A stretch of DNA of 64,000 bases from Piromyces finnis (taxonomy: Eukaryota; Neocallimastigomycota; Neocallimastigomycetes; Neocallimastigales; Neocallimastigaceae): the NCBI GenBank assembly GCA_002104945.1, contig MCFH01000003.1, forward strand, positions 992,001 through 1,056,000. Reading direction: 5' to 3'. How positions within the stretch are numbered: position 1 is the stretch's first letter; each line of letters starts with the position of its first letter. Shown one piece after another: positions 32,397 to 43,212 of this stretch. Position numbers and translations under genes: made by a program. The notes under the pieces are model-generated. The model had not been told where the DNA came from and ran no database searches. It saw only the letters and a list, made by a program, of their open reading frames with translations.

Positions 32397-33408
32397 GTTA
32401 TATGTAAGAAGCTACTTATAAATAAATTATAAATTCTTCTACAAATTAATAACTAACTATTACTAATTTGAGAAAGAAAATAAAAAAACATTAATTTCGA
32501 GTTTATTATAAAAATATTAAATATTAACACATAGATATAAAAACACACGTTAAATAAACATTACTTTTAAAATAATTAATACTTTATTTATTAATAAATT
32601 TATATAATAATAACCCTTGATTTCTCAAAAGAGAATCAAGATTATTCTTTTAATTTAATACAAAAAAAAGATAACACAATAAAGTAAATAATATAAACAT
32701 ACAAATCATAGAAATTGGTGTTTTTAATGAACTTTAATGCATTATTTTATTTTATTTTATTTTGGTTTATTTTGGTTTATTTTGGTTTATTTTATTTTAT
32801 CATATTTTGGTTTATTAAATTCATATTAGAATTTTTTATTTACTATTATGAAAATATTTATTTATTGTATCATTTAAATTTTATAAAACTAAAAATATCT
32901 TTAAGTAATTTTTAAAGTTTTCAAAAAGGATAAATGATTTAAATCATTTTTTTTATTAATCTTTATATTTTAACATTAGTACATATATAATATATGAATA
33001 ATAAAATTGTTAGTTAAAATGTATAAATTATTTAATAAAAATAATTAAAAAATTAAATAAATAAATAGATTGACTTAGGGATTAAGAAATACCTTATTCT
33101 ATATAAATTTTATTAATTAATACATTAGTAAATATTTATAGATACATGTTACATAATTTTAAAAAAGATAAAATACTGATAATATACTAATAATATATTT
33201 TTATATTTAATATTTTTAAAAATCATGATTATTTAATAATATATTGATATTATAAATTTTTATACTACTAAAATTGAAGATAAATATCTATTTTTTCTAA
33301 TTTATAAAATATTTAAATACCTATAATAATTATTTATTATATTTATTATAATATATAGTATATTATATTATAATAATATACTATATATTAATCTTTCAGT
33401 ACTACAAC
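32397..33408. other. Noncoding; reversed LTR-4-like piece, short array and LTR tail
   Basis: CGAGTTTATTATAAA (32497) and CTTGATTTCTCAAAAGAGAATCAAG (32613) look like a reversed, diverged LTR-4. A 10-11-bp array TTTTGGTTTA/TTTTATTTTA lies at 32741-32815. GATTGACTTAGGGATTAAG to ATACATGTTACA (33068-33154) resembles the tail of LTR-7. No coding sequence is seen. Confidence 0.45.
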
Positions 33409-33756
33409 GAAGAGAATCAAGAAAAATAATGATATCAACAAAATAAATTTACTTGTATAGTTTACCACTAGAACTCTTAACAGGTTCATTAATTAATACA
33501 TACAAACTTTAATAGTTGGATAAATATTTCCATGAATGTAACAAAAAGTATTTTTGGAAAGAATATCAGCAACTTCTTTTGAATAAACATCTACATAATA
33601 TACATTTGTTCCTATTTTTAATTTTTCTTTGATTGGATCTTTAAAATAACGAAAATTATTAAACATCATTAGTTTTATTGATAAATCCAGTATATATCCA
33701 GTTTTGATTATATGTGAATTTATTTTTAGCAAGTTTGCAATTAGTGAAGTCATCAA
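33409..33756 (-). pseudogene. Unrecognised coding relic 1
   Basis: The minus strand reads about 85 codons (SLIANLLKINSHIIKTGYIL, FRYFKDPIKEKLKIGTNVYY, VDVYSKEVADILSKNTFCYI) and, after a frameshift near 33500, INEPVKSSSGKLYK. The amino acid composition is protein-like and not A/T noise, but I do not recognise the family and see no retroelement motif. It is flanked on the right by a reversed LTR-2 fragment. It may belong to the same virus-like gene set as the helicase relic; that is a guess from proximity. Confidence 0.4.
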
Positions 33757-33957
33757 TATTTCTAGATTTAAATAAAAAATATTTAAAATTATTTTAAATA
33801 TTCATCTTAATTTAAATTTAGCGGAATTATTATAAAATAATTTTATAAAGTTATTCCATAATATTTATTCCAAAAACTTTAATTAATTTTACTAAATATT
33901 TATTAATAATTAATAGTTAATTATTAAATAATCTCAAGATATATATTATCTTTATAG
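33757..33957 (-). repeat. LTR-2 fragment, reversed
   Basis: It matches the terminal 200 bp of reversed LTR-2 (compare 17070-17285 and the reverse of 53593-53790), ending AGATATATATTATCTTTATAG. Confidence 0.65.
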
Positions 33958-34016
33958 CTATCTTGAATGAAATTATTTTTATTAGGATGAGTCACTGGAG
34001 TAGATATGGCAGGTAA

Positions 34017-34855
34017 TGTAAAGATATCAAACGCCATAGTTTGATATTTTTAATGTAATTTAAGTCACAAGAATTATTGTTTAAATTACGTAAATTATAC
34101 TACTTAAAATGAGAATGGGACATAATTTATTTATTAATAAAATTTAAGACAAAATAAATTAATTCATTTTTAATGTTTAATAAATAAATTAAATTTCTCA
34201 ATTTAAATCCCTAGTTTTAATATTTGTAATGTTGACACAAAAAGAATAGATTAGGATATCTATTCTATTACAATAACACAAAATTGAAAATAAAAATAGA
34301 AATTTGTTTTATAAAAATGTCTTTTATTATAATAAAAATTTTTAATAACAATTACATCGATAAAATGATAAAAAATATCATCTATTTATATTTTTCCTAA
34401 ATACATTTATATTATAATTATTTATTATATTATTATTTAAAATCTACGCAAAAATCTTAATTATTAATAAATATTTAAACTAAAACTATTTTTAGTAAAA
34501 TACAATTGGCAATTCAAATTAAGTATTATTCAATTTGAATATGTGCCCATATATTATTGATATATTAATCATTTAATAATTATATACTATATATCTATTT
34601 CTATTACAAAACAATACTAAAACTAGGGGTTTGAATTGAGAATTTTAATTTATTTGTTAAACATTAAAAATAATAATTTATTTTGTTTTAAACTTTAATT
34701 ATTAATAAATTGACCCATTTTCTTTTTTTATAATAATTCGTGTAACTTAAACAATAATATTTATGGCTTAAATTAAAGATATCATCAATCTGTGGCGTTT
34801 GATATTTTTACAGTATTGTTTTTTTAATAGAAATAGAAATATTTAAGAAATCAAG
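34017..34855 (+). mobile_element. LTR-1 copy interrupted by a reversed LTR-1
   Basis: The outer copy begins TGTAAAGATATCAAACGCC at 34017, breaks at 34224 and resumes at 34813 (GTATTGTTTTTTT...AGAAATAG), then is lost near 34855. The inner copy is described separately. Confidence 0.8.
34225..34812 (-). mobile_element. Solo LTR-1, reversed, nested in LTR-1
   Basis: The ends read TGTAATGTTGACAC and GATATTTTTACA on the + strand. Flanks ATATT (34220-34224) and GTATT (34813-34817) are a target duplication with one mutation; other LTR-1 copies read TAGTATTG at this place. LTR-1 thus inserted into itself in opposite orientation. Confidence 0.83.
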
Positions 34856-34964
34856 TTTTTATTAATAAATTAGAATATGAATTTTTAATAATTTTAAATT
34901 TTAATAACTGACATTTTAAAGTTTTTATGAGTTATTTTAGTAATTATAAATTTCTCTATTGTTA

Positions 34965-35371
34965 AGAACACATTTCTTTTGCAATTACTGTCATCATGTA
35001 ATTAACAATTTCATCTTTATTCCACCCAAATGGTGAATATTTATTTTCATCAAAAATATGACTCTGATATATTACCAAAAATTTTTGAAGAATCTAACTA
35101 TCAATGTTAGAAATATCTTTTTATTGTAAATTTAGATAATTTGTACCACTGATTATTTTCCCATTAAAATCAATCACGTAATAATGTAAAAAATCTAGTT
35201 TCCAAGAGGCTTCTTGACTTTTATTTCCTAAAAATCCTTTTGTTATTGTTATTACGCTATTATTGGAAAATTTTATATTTTGTGTAATAAAGGAATTATT
35301 TAATTTTTTTTCACTATATCTATCAAATATTTGATAATTTAATGTACTTTTTAATTTTATTTTATATTAAT
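34965..35371 (-). pseudogene. Unrecognised coding relic 2
   Basis: The minus strand holds one reading frame of about 130 codons broken only by two stops: LNYQIFDRYSEKKLNNSFIT, KGFLGNKSQEASWKLDFLHY, YVIDFNGKIISGTNYLN, then HIFDENKYSPFGWNKDEIV and NYMMTVIAKEMCS before a stop near 34968. The composition is clearly protein-like. No gag, pol or lectin motif is present and I do not recognise the family. It lies between LTR-1 and a reversed LTR-2 fragment. A virus-derived or host gene remnant are both possible. Confidence 0.5.
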
Positions 35372-35895
35372 TATTTAATAACATATTTATGACTTAAAAT
35401 TAGTGTGGCGTTAAATTTTTAAAGATTGTGGTTCAATCTTTAAAATTTACACATGACCACATAATTTTATACTAAAACTAATTAAATACACCTTTGATTA
35501 AAATTGAGTAAACTGCAAATTGGAATACAATCCATGTATTAACTATATATTAATATTATTAATATTATATATTTACTATTTAAAAATCTTATTTTAAAAC
35601 TACCCTAAAGTTATTAAACTAATTTAATTAAGTAAATACTATTTAAAATTTAATTTGAATATTTAAAACATTTATGAACAATAGTACTTTTTGAAAAAAA
35701 ATTGTACATGTATTGTTTTACAAAATAAATTATTAAAGTTTATTAAATATTAAGTATTGTATATTTACATTTTTGTGTTAAATCCTAATTCTACTTCCAG
35801 CGCCGTCCGTCCGAGTAGGAAGACAATCTTCTCAGAATCACTTTGATATAAATAAATAGGATGTGTATCATATGTATATCACGTGATATAATGTG
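35372..35895. other. Noncoding, with LTR-2 fragment and GC-rich patch
   Basis: 35465-35666 is a reversed LTR-2 fragment (AAACTAATTAAATACACC to GAATATTTAAAACATT). At 35796-35830 a GC-rich patch CTTCCAGCGCCGTCCGTCCG ending GGAAG stands out against the background and can pair CTTCC with GGAAG. No gene is seen. Confidence 0.5.
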
Positions 35896-36468
35896 TGATA
35901 TAAGTTTCTTTTATGTTGTAGTAATTTAATATTAGTTTATTTATAATTTATTATATTAGGTGAAAAATATTTTATTACTATTAACTTCTCTCTTATTAAT
36001 AATTTCACTTATAATATTTTCTTATTAATTATTAAAGCTCTTCTCTCTAATTATTAATTATTTTTACATGAATATTTTTATATTATAAAATTCCTATAAT
36101 ATAATTGAATATCAATTATATAATGTAATGTATTCATAATATATGAATAATAATTAAATAGGATATAGTATAATATATTTTACATTTTATATGAAATATT
36201 ACTATATAAGGAAAGGTAATGTAATACAAATAAGTATTACAATAAAATTAATACTAATATATAATATTAATATTTAAGAATATAATGAAATATGTACATG
36301 AATTCTATAACTAATATATAAATAATGTATTATAATATATATCAATTATTATATTATTATTATGAAATATTATATATAAATTTCTAAAGATGAAATTGAA
36401 TATTTTAAATAATAAAAATTATTTTAAATATTGGCTAATATGTAGCTAGACATATTAATTTCATATCA
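35896..36468 (+). repeat. Repeat U, copy 1 (LTR-like, 573 bp)
   Basis: TGATATAAGTTTCTTTTATG to TAATTTCATATCA, with TGATAT/ATATCA inverted ends. It is almost identical to copy 3 at 63254-63828 and related to copy 2 directly downstream. It has no coding frame. It could be a solo LTR or a non-autonomous element. Confidence 0.75.
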
Positions 36469-36482
36469 TGTGTCCATTCAAA

Positions 36483-37076
36483 TGACATATGTTTCTTTTA
36501 TGTTGTAGTAATTTAAAATTATTTTATTTATAATTTATTATATTAAGTGGAAATTTTTTATTATTATAATTAATTCTTTCTAATAATTTCACTTTAATTA
36601 ATTATTATATTTTATTATTAATTATGAAACCTCTCTTCTTATTAATTATTAAACATGAATATATTTATAATATAAAATTCCTATAATTATATATAATTGA
36701 ATATCAATTAAATAATGTAGTGTGTTAATAATATATAAATAATAATTAAATAGGATAATAATACATTATATAATATATTTAAATAAAATATTACTATAAA
36801 AGTAAAAATGTAATGCAAATTAGTATTAATAAAATATAACTCTACATTTAATAATGAATGTATGAATGAATATATAATATAATATTAATAAGAATATAAT
36901 GAAATATATACATATATTCTAAAATTAATATATAAATAATGTATTATAATATATATAAATTATTATATTATTATTATGAAATATTATAAATTTTAAATAT
37001 GAAAAGCAATACTTTTAATAATAAAGATCATTTTAAATATGGCTAATATGTAGCTGGACATATTAGTTTCATATCA
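36483..37076 (+). repeat. Repeat U, copy 2 (594 bp, diverged)
   Basis: The same landmarks as copy 1 in the same orientation, 14 bp downstream, with numerous substitutions and small indels. It is therefore older than the copy 1/copy 3 split. Confidence 0.7.
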
Positions 37077-37221
37077 AGATGATCGTAACAAATGGCCTGC
37101 GGCCGACCATGGGAACAAACACATTATCTTAGTTGTGTGTCATGTGTTCTTATGTTGTAGATATGGTCATTTTAACTAAATCAGAGAATATTTCAGTAAA
37201 TCCAGTTCTAAAGCCTGTATC
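37077..37221 (+). other. Short region with a possible coding scrap
   Basis: A GC-rich patch (TGGCCTGCGGCCGACCATGG) lies at 37093-37112. At 37157-37221 the + strand reads DMVILTKSENISVNPVLKP before LTR-1 begins. I do not recognise it. Confidence 0.3.
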
Positions 37222-37794
37222 TGCAAAGATATCATACGCCACACATTGATATTTTTAATACAATTTAAGCCACAAACATTGTTGTTTTAAGTTACACGAA
37301 TTGTATTACAGAAAAAGAAAATGTGATATAATTTACTTATTAATAATTAAAGTTTAAAACAAAATAAATTAGTAATTTATTTTTAATGTTCTACAAATAT
37401 ATTGAATTTCTCAATTTAATTTCTTAGGTTTAATTGTTTTTTAAGAGATAGATAAATAATATATAATTATTAAATGATTAATACATGGCATGGGCACATA
37501 TTCAAATTGAATAATACTTAATTTGAATTGCCAATTGTATTTTACTAAAAATAGTTATAGTTTAAATATTCTATTAATAATTAAGATTTTAGTGTAGATT
37601 TTAAATAATATATTTTAAATAAATAGTTAATATAAAATAAATGCATTTAGGAAAAATAAATAGAAGATATTTTTCATCATTTGATCTATGTAATTGTTAT
37701 TATTAAAAATTCTAAAGTTATTTTTATAAAAACAATAAGTTCTATTAATTTCTATGTTATTGTAAAAGATATTGTAATCTGTGTCAAAATTACA
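37222..37794 (+). mobile_element. LTR-1 copy
   Basis: TGCAAAGATATCATACGCC to GTGTCAAAATTACA, diverged at its first bases. The flanks GTATC and TCTGG do not match, so the boundaries were altered or recombined. Confidence 0.75.
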
Positions 37795-37944
37795 TCTGGA
37801 TTCTTTAGTGGAATCCAAGAGTTATATTTAGTTAATAACTAAAAATTTAAATTTTAAAAAAATTTTTTTTTATTTTTTTTTACTGTTTTGTTGTTTTATT
37901 GTAAAATTTAATAATATGTTGATAGTAATACTTTAACAGATTAA

Positions 37945-38110
37945 TGGAAAATGTCCAAAAAATTGGTACAAAAATATGGATTATAAAAATAAGGATGATA
38001 TAGAATATTGCATGAATGATGTAAGAATCATTAAACAAGCGATGGAAATAACAAATAAATCATTAGAACCACTTGTTAAATGCCAATATGTTATTCATCC
38101 AGATGGTTAT
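37945..38110 (+). pseudogene. Possible family-B DNA polymerase exonuclease fragment
   Basis: The frame reads KCPKNWYKNMDYKNKDDI, then IEYCMNDVRIIKQAMEI, LVKCQYVIHPDGY and a stop. The YCxxDVxxIxxA pattern resembles the Exo III motif (Y-x3-D) of 3'-5' exonuclease domains in family-B, especially protein-primed, DNA polymerases of linear plasmids, Polinton-like elements and large DNA viruses. That is inferred from one motif only. Nothing upstream can be read as Exo I or II, since LTR-1 and A/T-rich DNA lie there, and no polymerase motif follows. Another DEDD-type nuclease is an alternative. Confidence 0.35.
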
Positions 38111-38540
38111 TAGATTAAGGAAAATGAAATTGAAGGTTTTCAGTTGATCCAGAAAAATTTCTTTAATAATTTTCTAAAAATTTATTTTCTAATAATATAA
38201 ATGACAAAAAAATTTAAAAAAATAAATTGTTATTTTCGTTATTTTCATTATTTTGTATTTTTAACTTAAATATTTATTATTAAATAAAGAATTATAATAT
38301 TAATTTGTGCTATATTACTTTAATAATGTTAAATTCAAACTTTTGTAAAAATTTTTATTCTATTTTATTTACTATTTATATATTATTCCTTTATTTATAA
38401 CCGATGTTTAATTATGGGAATTTTAAAATAATAATAAGAAATTATGATATAAAATAAAATAAAAAATAATAAATATTAAAAATATTCTAAAAATTTTTTT
38501 AAAGCATAAAAAGCTAAATATAATAAACTCTTATAATTAT
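38111..38540. other. Noncoding A/T-rich stretch
   Basis: The frame from 37945 continues briefly beyond a stop (IKENEIEGFQLIQKNF, 38115-38165). After that only A/T-rich DNA up to the copia LTR. Confidence 0.5.
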
Positions 38541-38787
38541 TGTTATTTATTTAATTTAATTTTAGTATTATATTTATTAATTATTAATAAGTAAAAGACT
38601 TATTAAATGAAAATAAAATAGCTGAAATTTATGACTGAATGTCGTGTGTTTGTATACATTAATGAAGTTTACATTATATCTATGGTTTACATAAAATAAT
38701 ACAATTAATATAAATAATGTCATGTGCACATAGAAATATTTATTTACATGATATCATGTGTATATTGACTATTTAGATTATATAACA
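38541..38787 (-). repeat. 3' LTR of copia element 1
   Basis: 247 bp, TGTTATTTATTT to GATTATATAACA on the + strand, directly next to the polypurine tract GAGGGGGAG (38788-38797 on the minus strand). The first 100 bp recur at 41890-42001. Confidence 0.8.
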
Positions 38788-41766
38788 CTCCCCCTCAAAT
38801 CAGTATTTAATTAACTTGATTTGCAAATAATTTAATTTTATTACCATTAACATTTTTAGTTAATGTATTTACTACCATTTTGTTAGTTTCAATATATTCT
38901 AATTTAATAATATTTTTTTTGATATTATTATTAAAATGACATTTGATTAAAATATGTTTTAATTTTGGATTTAAGTCTCCATTTTCCATTGAGGTTTTAC
39001 TTGCCATATTGTCGGTAAAGATTTTTATTGGTTTGTTAAAATGAAATAATTCATATGTTTTTGAAATATAAAATTTTTTTGATACATAATGAAACACTTA
39101 CGTATTCCGCTTCTGCTGCAGACGTAGTTACATTATCTTGCTTTCTAGAATTCCATGATATTGGATCATTTCCCATTAAGATAATATTATCAGAAGTAGA
39201 TTTTCTATCCCTAACGTCGTTTGAGAAGTCTGAATCTATGTAAGCTACAATATCTCCTTTACCATGATATGTAATTTTATAATTTTTAGAGTTTAAATAT
39301 TTTAGAATATTTAACAACTTTGACCCAGTCTGAAACCGTTGAGTTTTCGGCATACCTAGCTGTTTTACAGACAGCGAAAGAGATATCAGGTCTTGTACAC
39401 CTAGCTAAAAAGGATAGCATTCCTATGGCTCTCTTGTACTTTATTTTATCAAAAGGTTTCTTGTTTTCTGATAATATATTGTCTCCGATTCATGGCGTAT
39501 TTACGACTCTACTGTTATTGATGTTAAACTTGTTTAAAATATTATTGATCATACTGATTTGTGAAATGGTATAATTGTTATCGTTGCTTTCAACTTTGAT
39601 TTCTAAGATGTAATCTACTGGGCCGGACTTGGAAATATTAAAATTGTTCTTTATTTTAATCACGATATTGGTAATTTTATAATCGTCACCTGTAATTATC
39701 ATATCATCTATATAAGCCGATAACACAAGTTAATTTACCCTTTTTATCTGTTTTCTTAAATATATATTTTTCTGGATTTAATTGAATAAAATTGTGTTTA
39801 TTTAAAATTTTATAAATGGTAATATACTATTGTATTCCAGATTGTTTGAGGCCATATAAAACCATGTTTAGTTTCCAATATCCTTTTCCATAATTACGGT
39901 CTCCAGGTGGAACGGTAGTATAAATGTCAAAGTCAAGTGTAGCATTGAGGTATGCTGCTTTAATATCTAATTGGTATATATTAATAATGAAATCAGTGGC
40001 TTCACTCTTGCTTTTTAATAAAAATAACCATGATTTTCTACCATATTCATCAATAATTGTAAGTATAAATCTTTTTACTAGTATAAGATTCACTTTCAGT
40101 ACCAATAATATCAGAATGTATTACTTCTATTACATCATTTGTTTTAAGGGTATTTCCGTTGTGTGGCACCCTTTTTAATTTTGAGATTTTACAGTCTTAA
40201 CAAAAATCATTTCTAATATTATGTAAATCTAAAAATTGGTATAAATTGGGGTTATAAAAGTGGCCAAGTCTTCTGTGCCAAATTAGTTCCTTCATATTAG
40301 TGTCTAGAGCTTGCATGGCCATAATATTATTATTACTATTGAGTAATTTATCTTTGTTTTCTTGAATGGCTATAATATTTATTTCATTATTGAAATTAGC
40401 TCGGAAGGAGGCAATAGGTTTATAATTACCATTAAGTAATTTCAGGGTAATATTATTATTGATGTTTTCGATTATGGCCTTAACCTCAGTTTTCACAAGT
40501 TCGATACCACTTATCATCTTTAGAATATAGGACACGATTTAATTTAATTTTAAAATTATTTACGCCAAATTCAAAGTTTCCATAACCTTCAAATTCACAG
40601 AAAGTATTATTAACACATTTTAATTTAATATGTTTGTTTACAAAATTATTTAATAAACTTTTATTATTTGTAATATGTTCACCAGCCCTGAATCATATAA
40701 CCATGATGATTTATTATCATTATTATTCGAATTATTTTTCTTTGTGTTTTTATGATTAATATTATTTATAAATAAATTAAATTTATTTTGGTGTTGATCT
40801 TCGTTATTACCAAAAATTTCATTACTGTAATCATTTAAATTAAAATTTTTATTGATGTAACCCACAAATTTTCTATTGTTTTGTTTTCTTTTTTGGTTAT
40901 TATATTATTAGTATAATATATGTGGTATGTGCTATTTGGATTTCTAGGATTTAAATAGCATTCTTCAATATTATGTCCCCCTTTCTTGCATAGTTCATAG
41001 AATTTTTTGCAGTTGCTTTTATTATTATATTGAATTTTATTGTTACTATATCCTTTAGAATTTCTATTATATTGTGTATTATTATTATTATTGTTTCTTG
41101 TTTTGGAATAACGCCTATTAAATTTAGATGATCCAGCATAATCAATTTCCATAGGATCATCATTATTATATTCTTTATTACTAATCCTAGTCGTTCATAT
41201 AATTCCAGATCAAAATGTCCTTTTGTAATTTGTCAGAGACATCCTCAAAAGTGATATTTTCATCCAGACTAATTTTATTTATATTTAGGAGGAATAGCGT
41301 AATAAAAATTTAATTTTTTCTTTTTCTTTGAAGGGGATGTTAAGCTCTCCTCCATATTTTTATATATGGTAGTGATTTTCCTAATTGTTTTTGGTATATT
41401 ACTATCCTTTTCAGTTTTTATGAATTTAAGTCTTTTTATCCATTGTGTGATATCCTTTCTATCGCTGGTGTAGTCGGTTTTTAGTGCTTCAATAAGGACA
41501 GATACAGGTTCTATACTAATAACTTCCTCATGAATTTTATCCGAAATGGATCTAATAATGATATTTCTTAACTTATCATTATTTTTCTTGGCAGCTCTAA
41601 TCTTAGCTTCATCTCTAGGAGTGGTGTTTTCTGCTTCTTTAACTTTGTCAGTCTCCAGATACTCCTTTAATCCTAAGCTTCAAACGATAGTTTTAACACA
41701 GTCGTACCAAATCACGAAATTGGTACCATCAAAGCATTTAATTTCATTTTCTTTTAAATAAGACAT
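38788..41766 (-). pseudogene. Ty1/copia element 1, gag-pol, broken with internal deletion
   Basis: Read leftward from ATG 41766 (MSYLKENEIKCFDGTNFVIW): Gag with one TGA; a C-x2-C-x4-H-x4-C knuckle (CELCKKGGHNIEEC-like) near 40970; protease WLYDSG near 40690; GAG-pre-integrase LIWHRRLGHFYNPNLYQFL near 40250; integrase EYGRKSWLFLLKSKSEATDF near 40030. That is joined directly to RT LDIKAAYLNATLDFDIYTTV (39960), so the rest of integrase and the start of RT are deleted. RT YIDDMIITG (39710), RNase H with YIDSDFSNDVRDRKSTS and SAAEAEY, and TDNMASKTSMENGDL follow, ending at 38807. At least six frame breaks. The order protease-integrase-RT is copia type. Confidence 0.88.
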
Positions 41767-41869
41767 ATTATAATTTTATAGGTTATTATTGTTAATTTAA
41801 TATTAATTATCCTTAATTTGTTTTAATATATTAAATTATGATTTTATTAATGTTAATATTAAGGGCTTT

Positions 41870-41889
41870 AACCCCTGAGACTCTTAATC
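41870..41889 (-). other. Copia primer-binding site, tRNA-Lys(CUU) anticodon arm
   Basis: Immediately inside the 5' LTR the minus strand reads GATTAAGAGTCTCA. Its complement TGAGACTCTTAATC contains the loop CTCTTAA with anticodon CTT and stem TGAGA. This matches priming by an internally cleaved tRNA, as copia elements use. The same 14 bases follow LTR ends at 42449 and 63015. Confidence 0.7.
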
Positions 41890-42001
41890 TGTTATTTATT
41901 TAATTTAATTTTAGTATTTTATTTATTAATTATTAATAAGTAAAAGAGGCTATTATTAAATGAATTAAATGAAAATAAAATAGATGAAATTTATATGACT
42001 T
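41890..42001 (-). repeat. 5' LTR of copia element 1, truncated
   Basis: It matches the first 100 bp of 38541-38787 (TGTTATTTATTTAATTTAAT to GATGAAATTTATATGACT), then diverges. Confidence 0.75.
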
Positions 42002-42448
42002 TATTTATCTATTTCATTATTATATAATAAACTAATATTAAATTTCTACATGGTATAACTCGGTTCAATACAATTTTGTTTTTAAGGGTTTTTATTATTA
42101 AAATACTTTATTAAATTACAATAAAAGACATGTTTAATCACAAAACAAAAATAAAAGTATAATTAAGTATTTAATTGAAGAGGAGCAAAAGTAGATATTC
42201 AAAACAAAAATGGGGAAACTCCATTACATTATGTTAGAAATAAAGTTTAATTATAGTTAGCACAAAATATATTTATATATAGTATAATAATTAATAATTA
42301 AATATTAGTAAATATATTATGGCGCAGTATATAAATGTATATACAAATGTAAATGTAATTAATCATGTGTTAGTATAAATATTAAATGTAATTAATATAT
42401 ATTAAAAAAGAGCCCTTTAATAAATAAAATTAATTATAAATATTAACA
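42002..42448 (+). repeat. Probable 5' LTR of a second, forward copia element
   Basis: The sequence ends AAATATTAACA directly before a primer-binding site. The LTR's own start was not fixed. It holds ATAACTCGGTTCAATAC near 42055, reversed in the insertion at 16940. Confidence 0.45.
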
Positions 42449-42462
42449 GATTAAGAGTCTCA
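42449..42462 (+). other. Copia primer-binding site, forward element
   Basis: GATTAAGAGTCTCA, identical to the site of copia element 1 but on the other strand. No copia protein follows; the element is cut within about 90 bp. Confidence 0.65.
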
Positions 42463-42541
42463 TAGGACTCTACGTGTAATAAAAGTGTGAAGTAAGAAAT
42501 TTCTAATTAAAAAAGTTATAATAAAGTAGTGAAAAAGATAG

Positions 42542-43212
42542 AACAATGAATCTTTTTGATGGTTTAATTTCCAAATATGGAAACAAGAATTATATTTTTT
42601 ATTAAGAAAACTTAGAATCTTTCATTTATGAAGAAAAATTAAAACAATTCTCTGCTACAAATAAAAGTTGACTTTAATACAAAAGACTTGATAAAGGTAT
42701 ATGGAACTGTAGATAGTTATGAAAAAGACGCTACAAAAGAACTAATAGAAATTTCGACATACTAAAAATAGCATTAGTAGAAGCCCTAATATTACCTTTT
42801 CCTAACTTAAATAAGCAATTCATTATTAGAACTGACGCCTGTAAGGATGGTATAGGAGGTGTGCTACTACAAATTAATAATGAAGATAGTTTAGAGCATC
42901 CGATACATTTTATTAGCAGAACACTGACAAAAACTGAAAGAAATTATAATACAATTGATCTGGAAGGCACAGCAGTATACTACTATGAAAAAGAATTTAA
43001 ATACTATATCTCTGGAAATAAGTATGAGGTTCTTTTATATCGACTATAAAACTTTGCTTGGTTTATTTAGTGATAAGGAACCAGAAGACATGCGCCATAT
43101 TAGGTGGTGCATTATCATAAGCATGTTAAGAATCAAGATATCATATGAACCAGGAAAGAAAAATTGCCTTATTGACGCTCTATCAAAAATACCTACTACC
43201 TTAGGACTATGA
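42542..43212 (+). pseudogene. Ty3/gypsy RT-RNase H relic (related to family Q)
   Basis: After a frame-broken start (NLFDGLISKYGNKNY near 42545), an RNase H domain is readable: FIIRTDACKDGIGGVLLQIN (42823-42885), HFISRTLTKTERNYNTIDLE, a frameshift near 43038, then DYKTLLGLFSDKEPEDMRHI and GKKNCLIDALSKIP. It parallels the family Q RNase H at 46300-46700 (RTDASTNGIGAVLLQ, DHKPLLGFY, FADALSRLP) but is on the other strand and diverged. Integrase does not follow; the sequence runs into noncoding DNA and LTR-1. It would have degraded the RNA strand of the element's RNA-DNA hybrid. Confidence 0.8.

Noticed and set aside
32715-32915. A small Phe/Leu-rich membrane protein
   Set aside because: It is the translation of a TTTTATTTTGG array and A/T-rich DNA with no homologous features.
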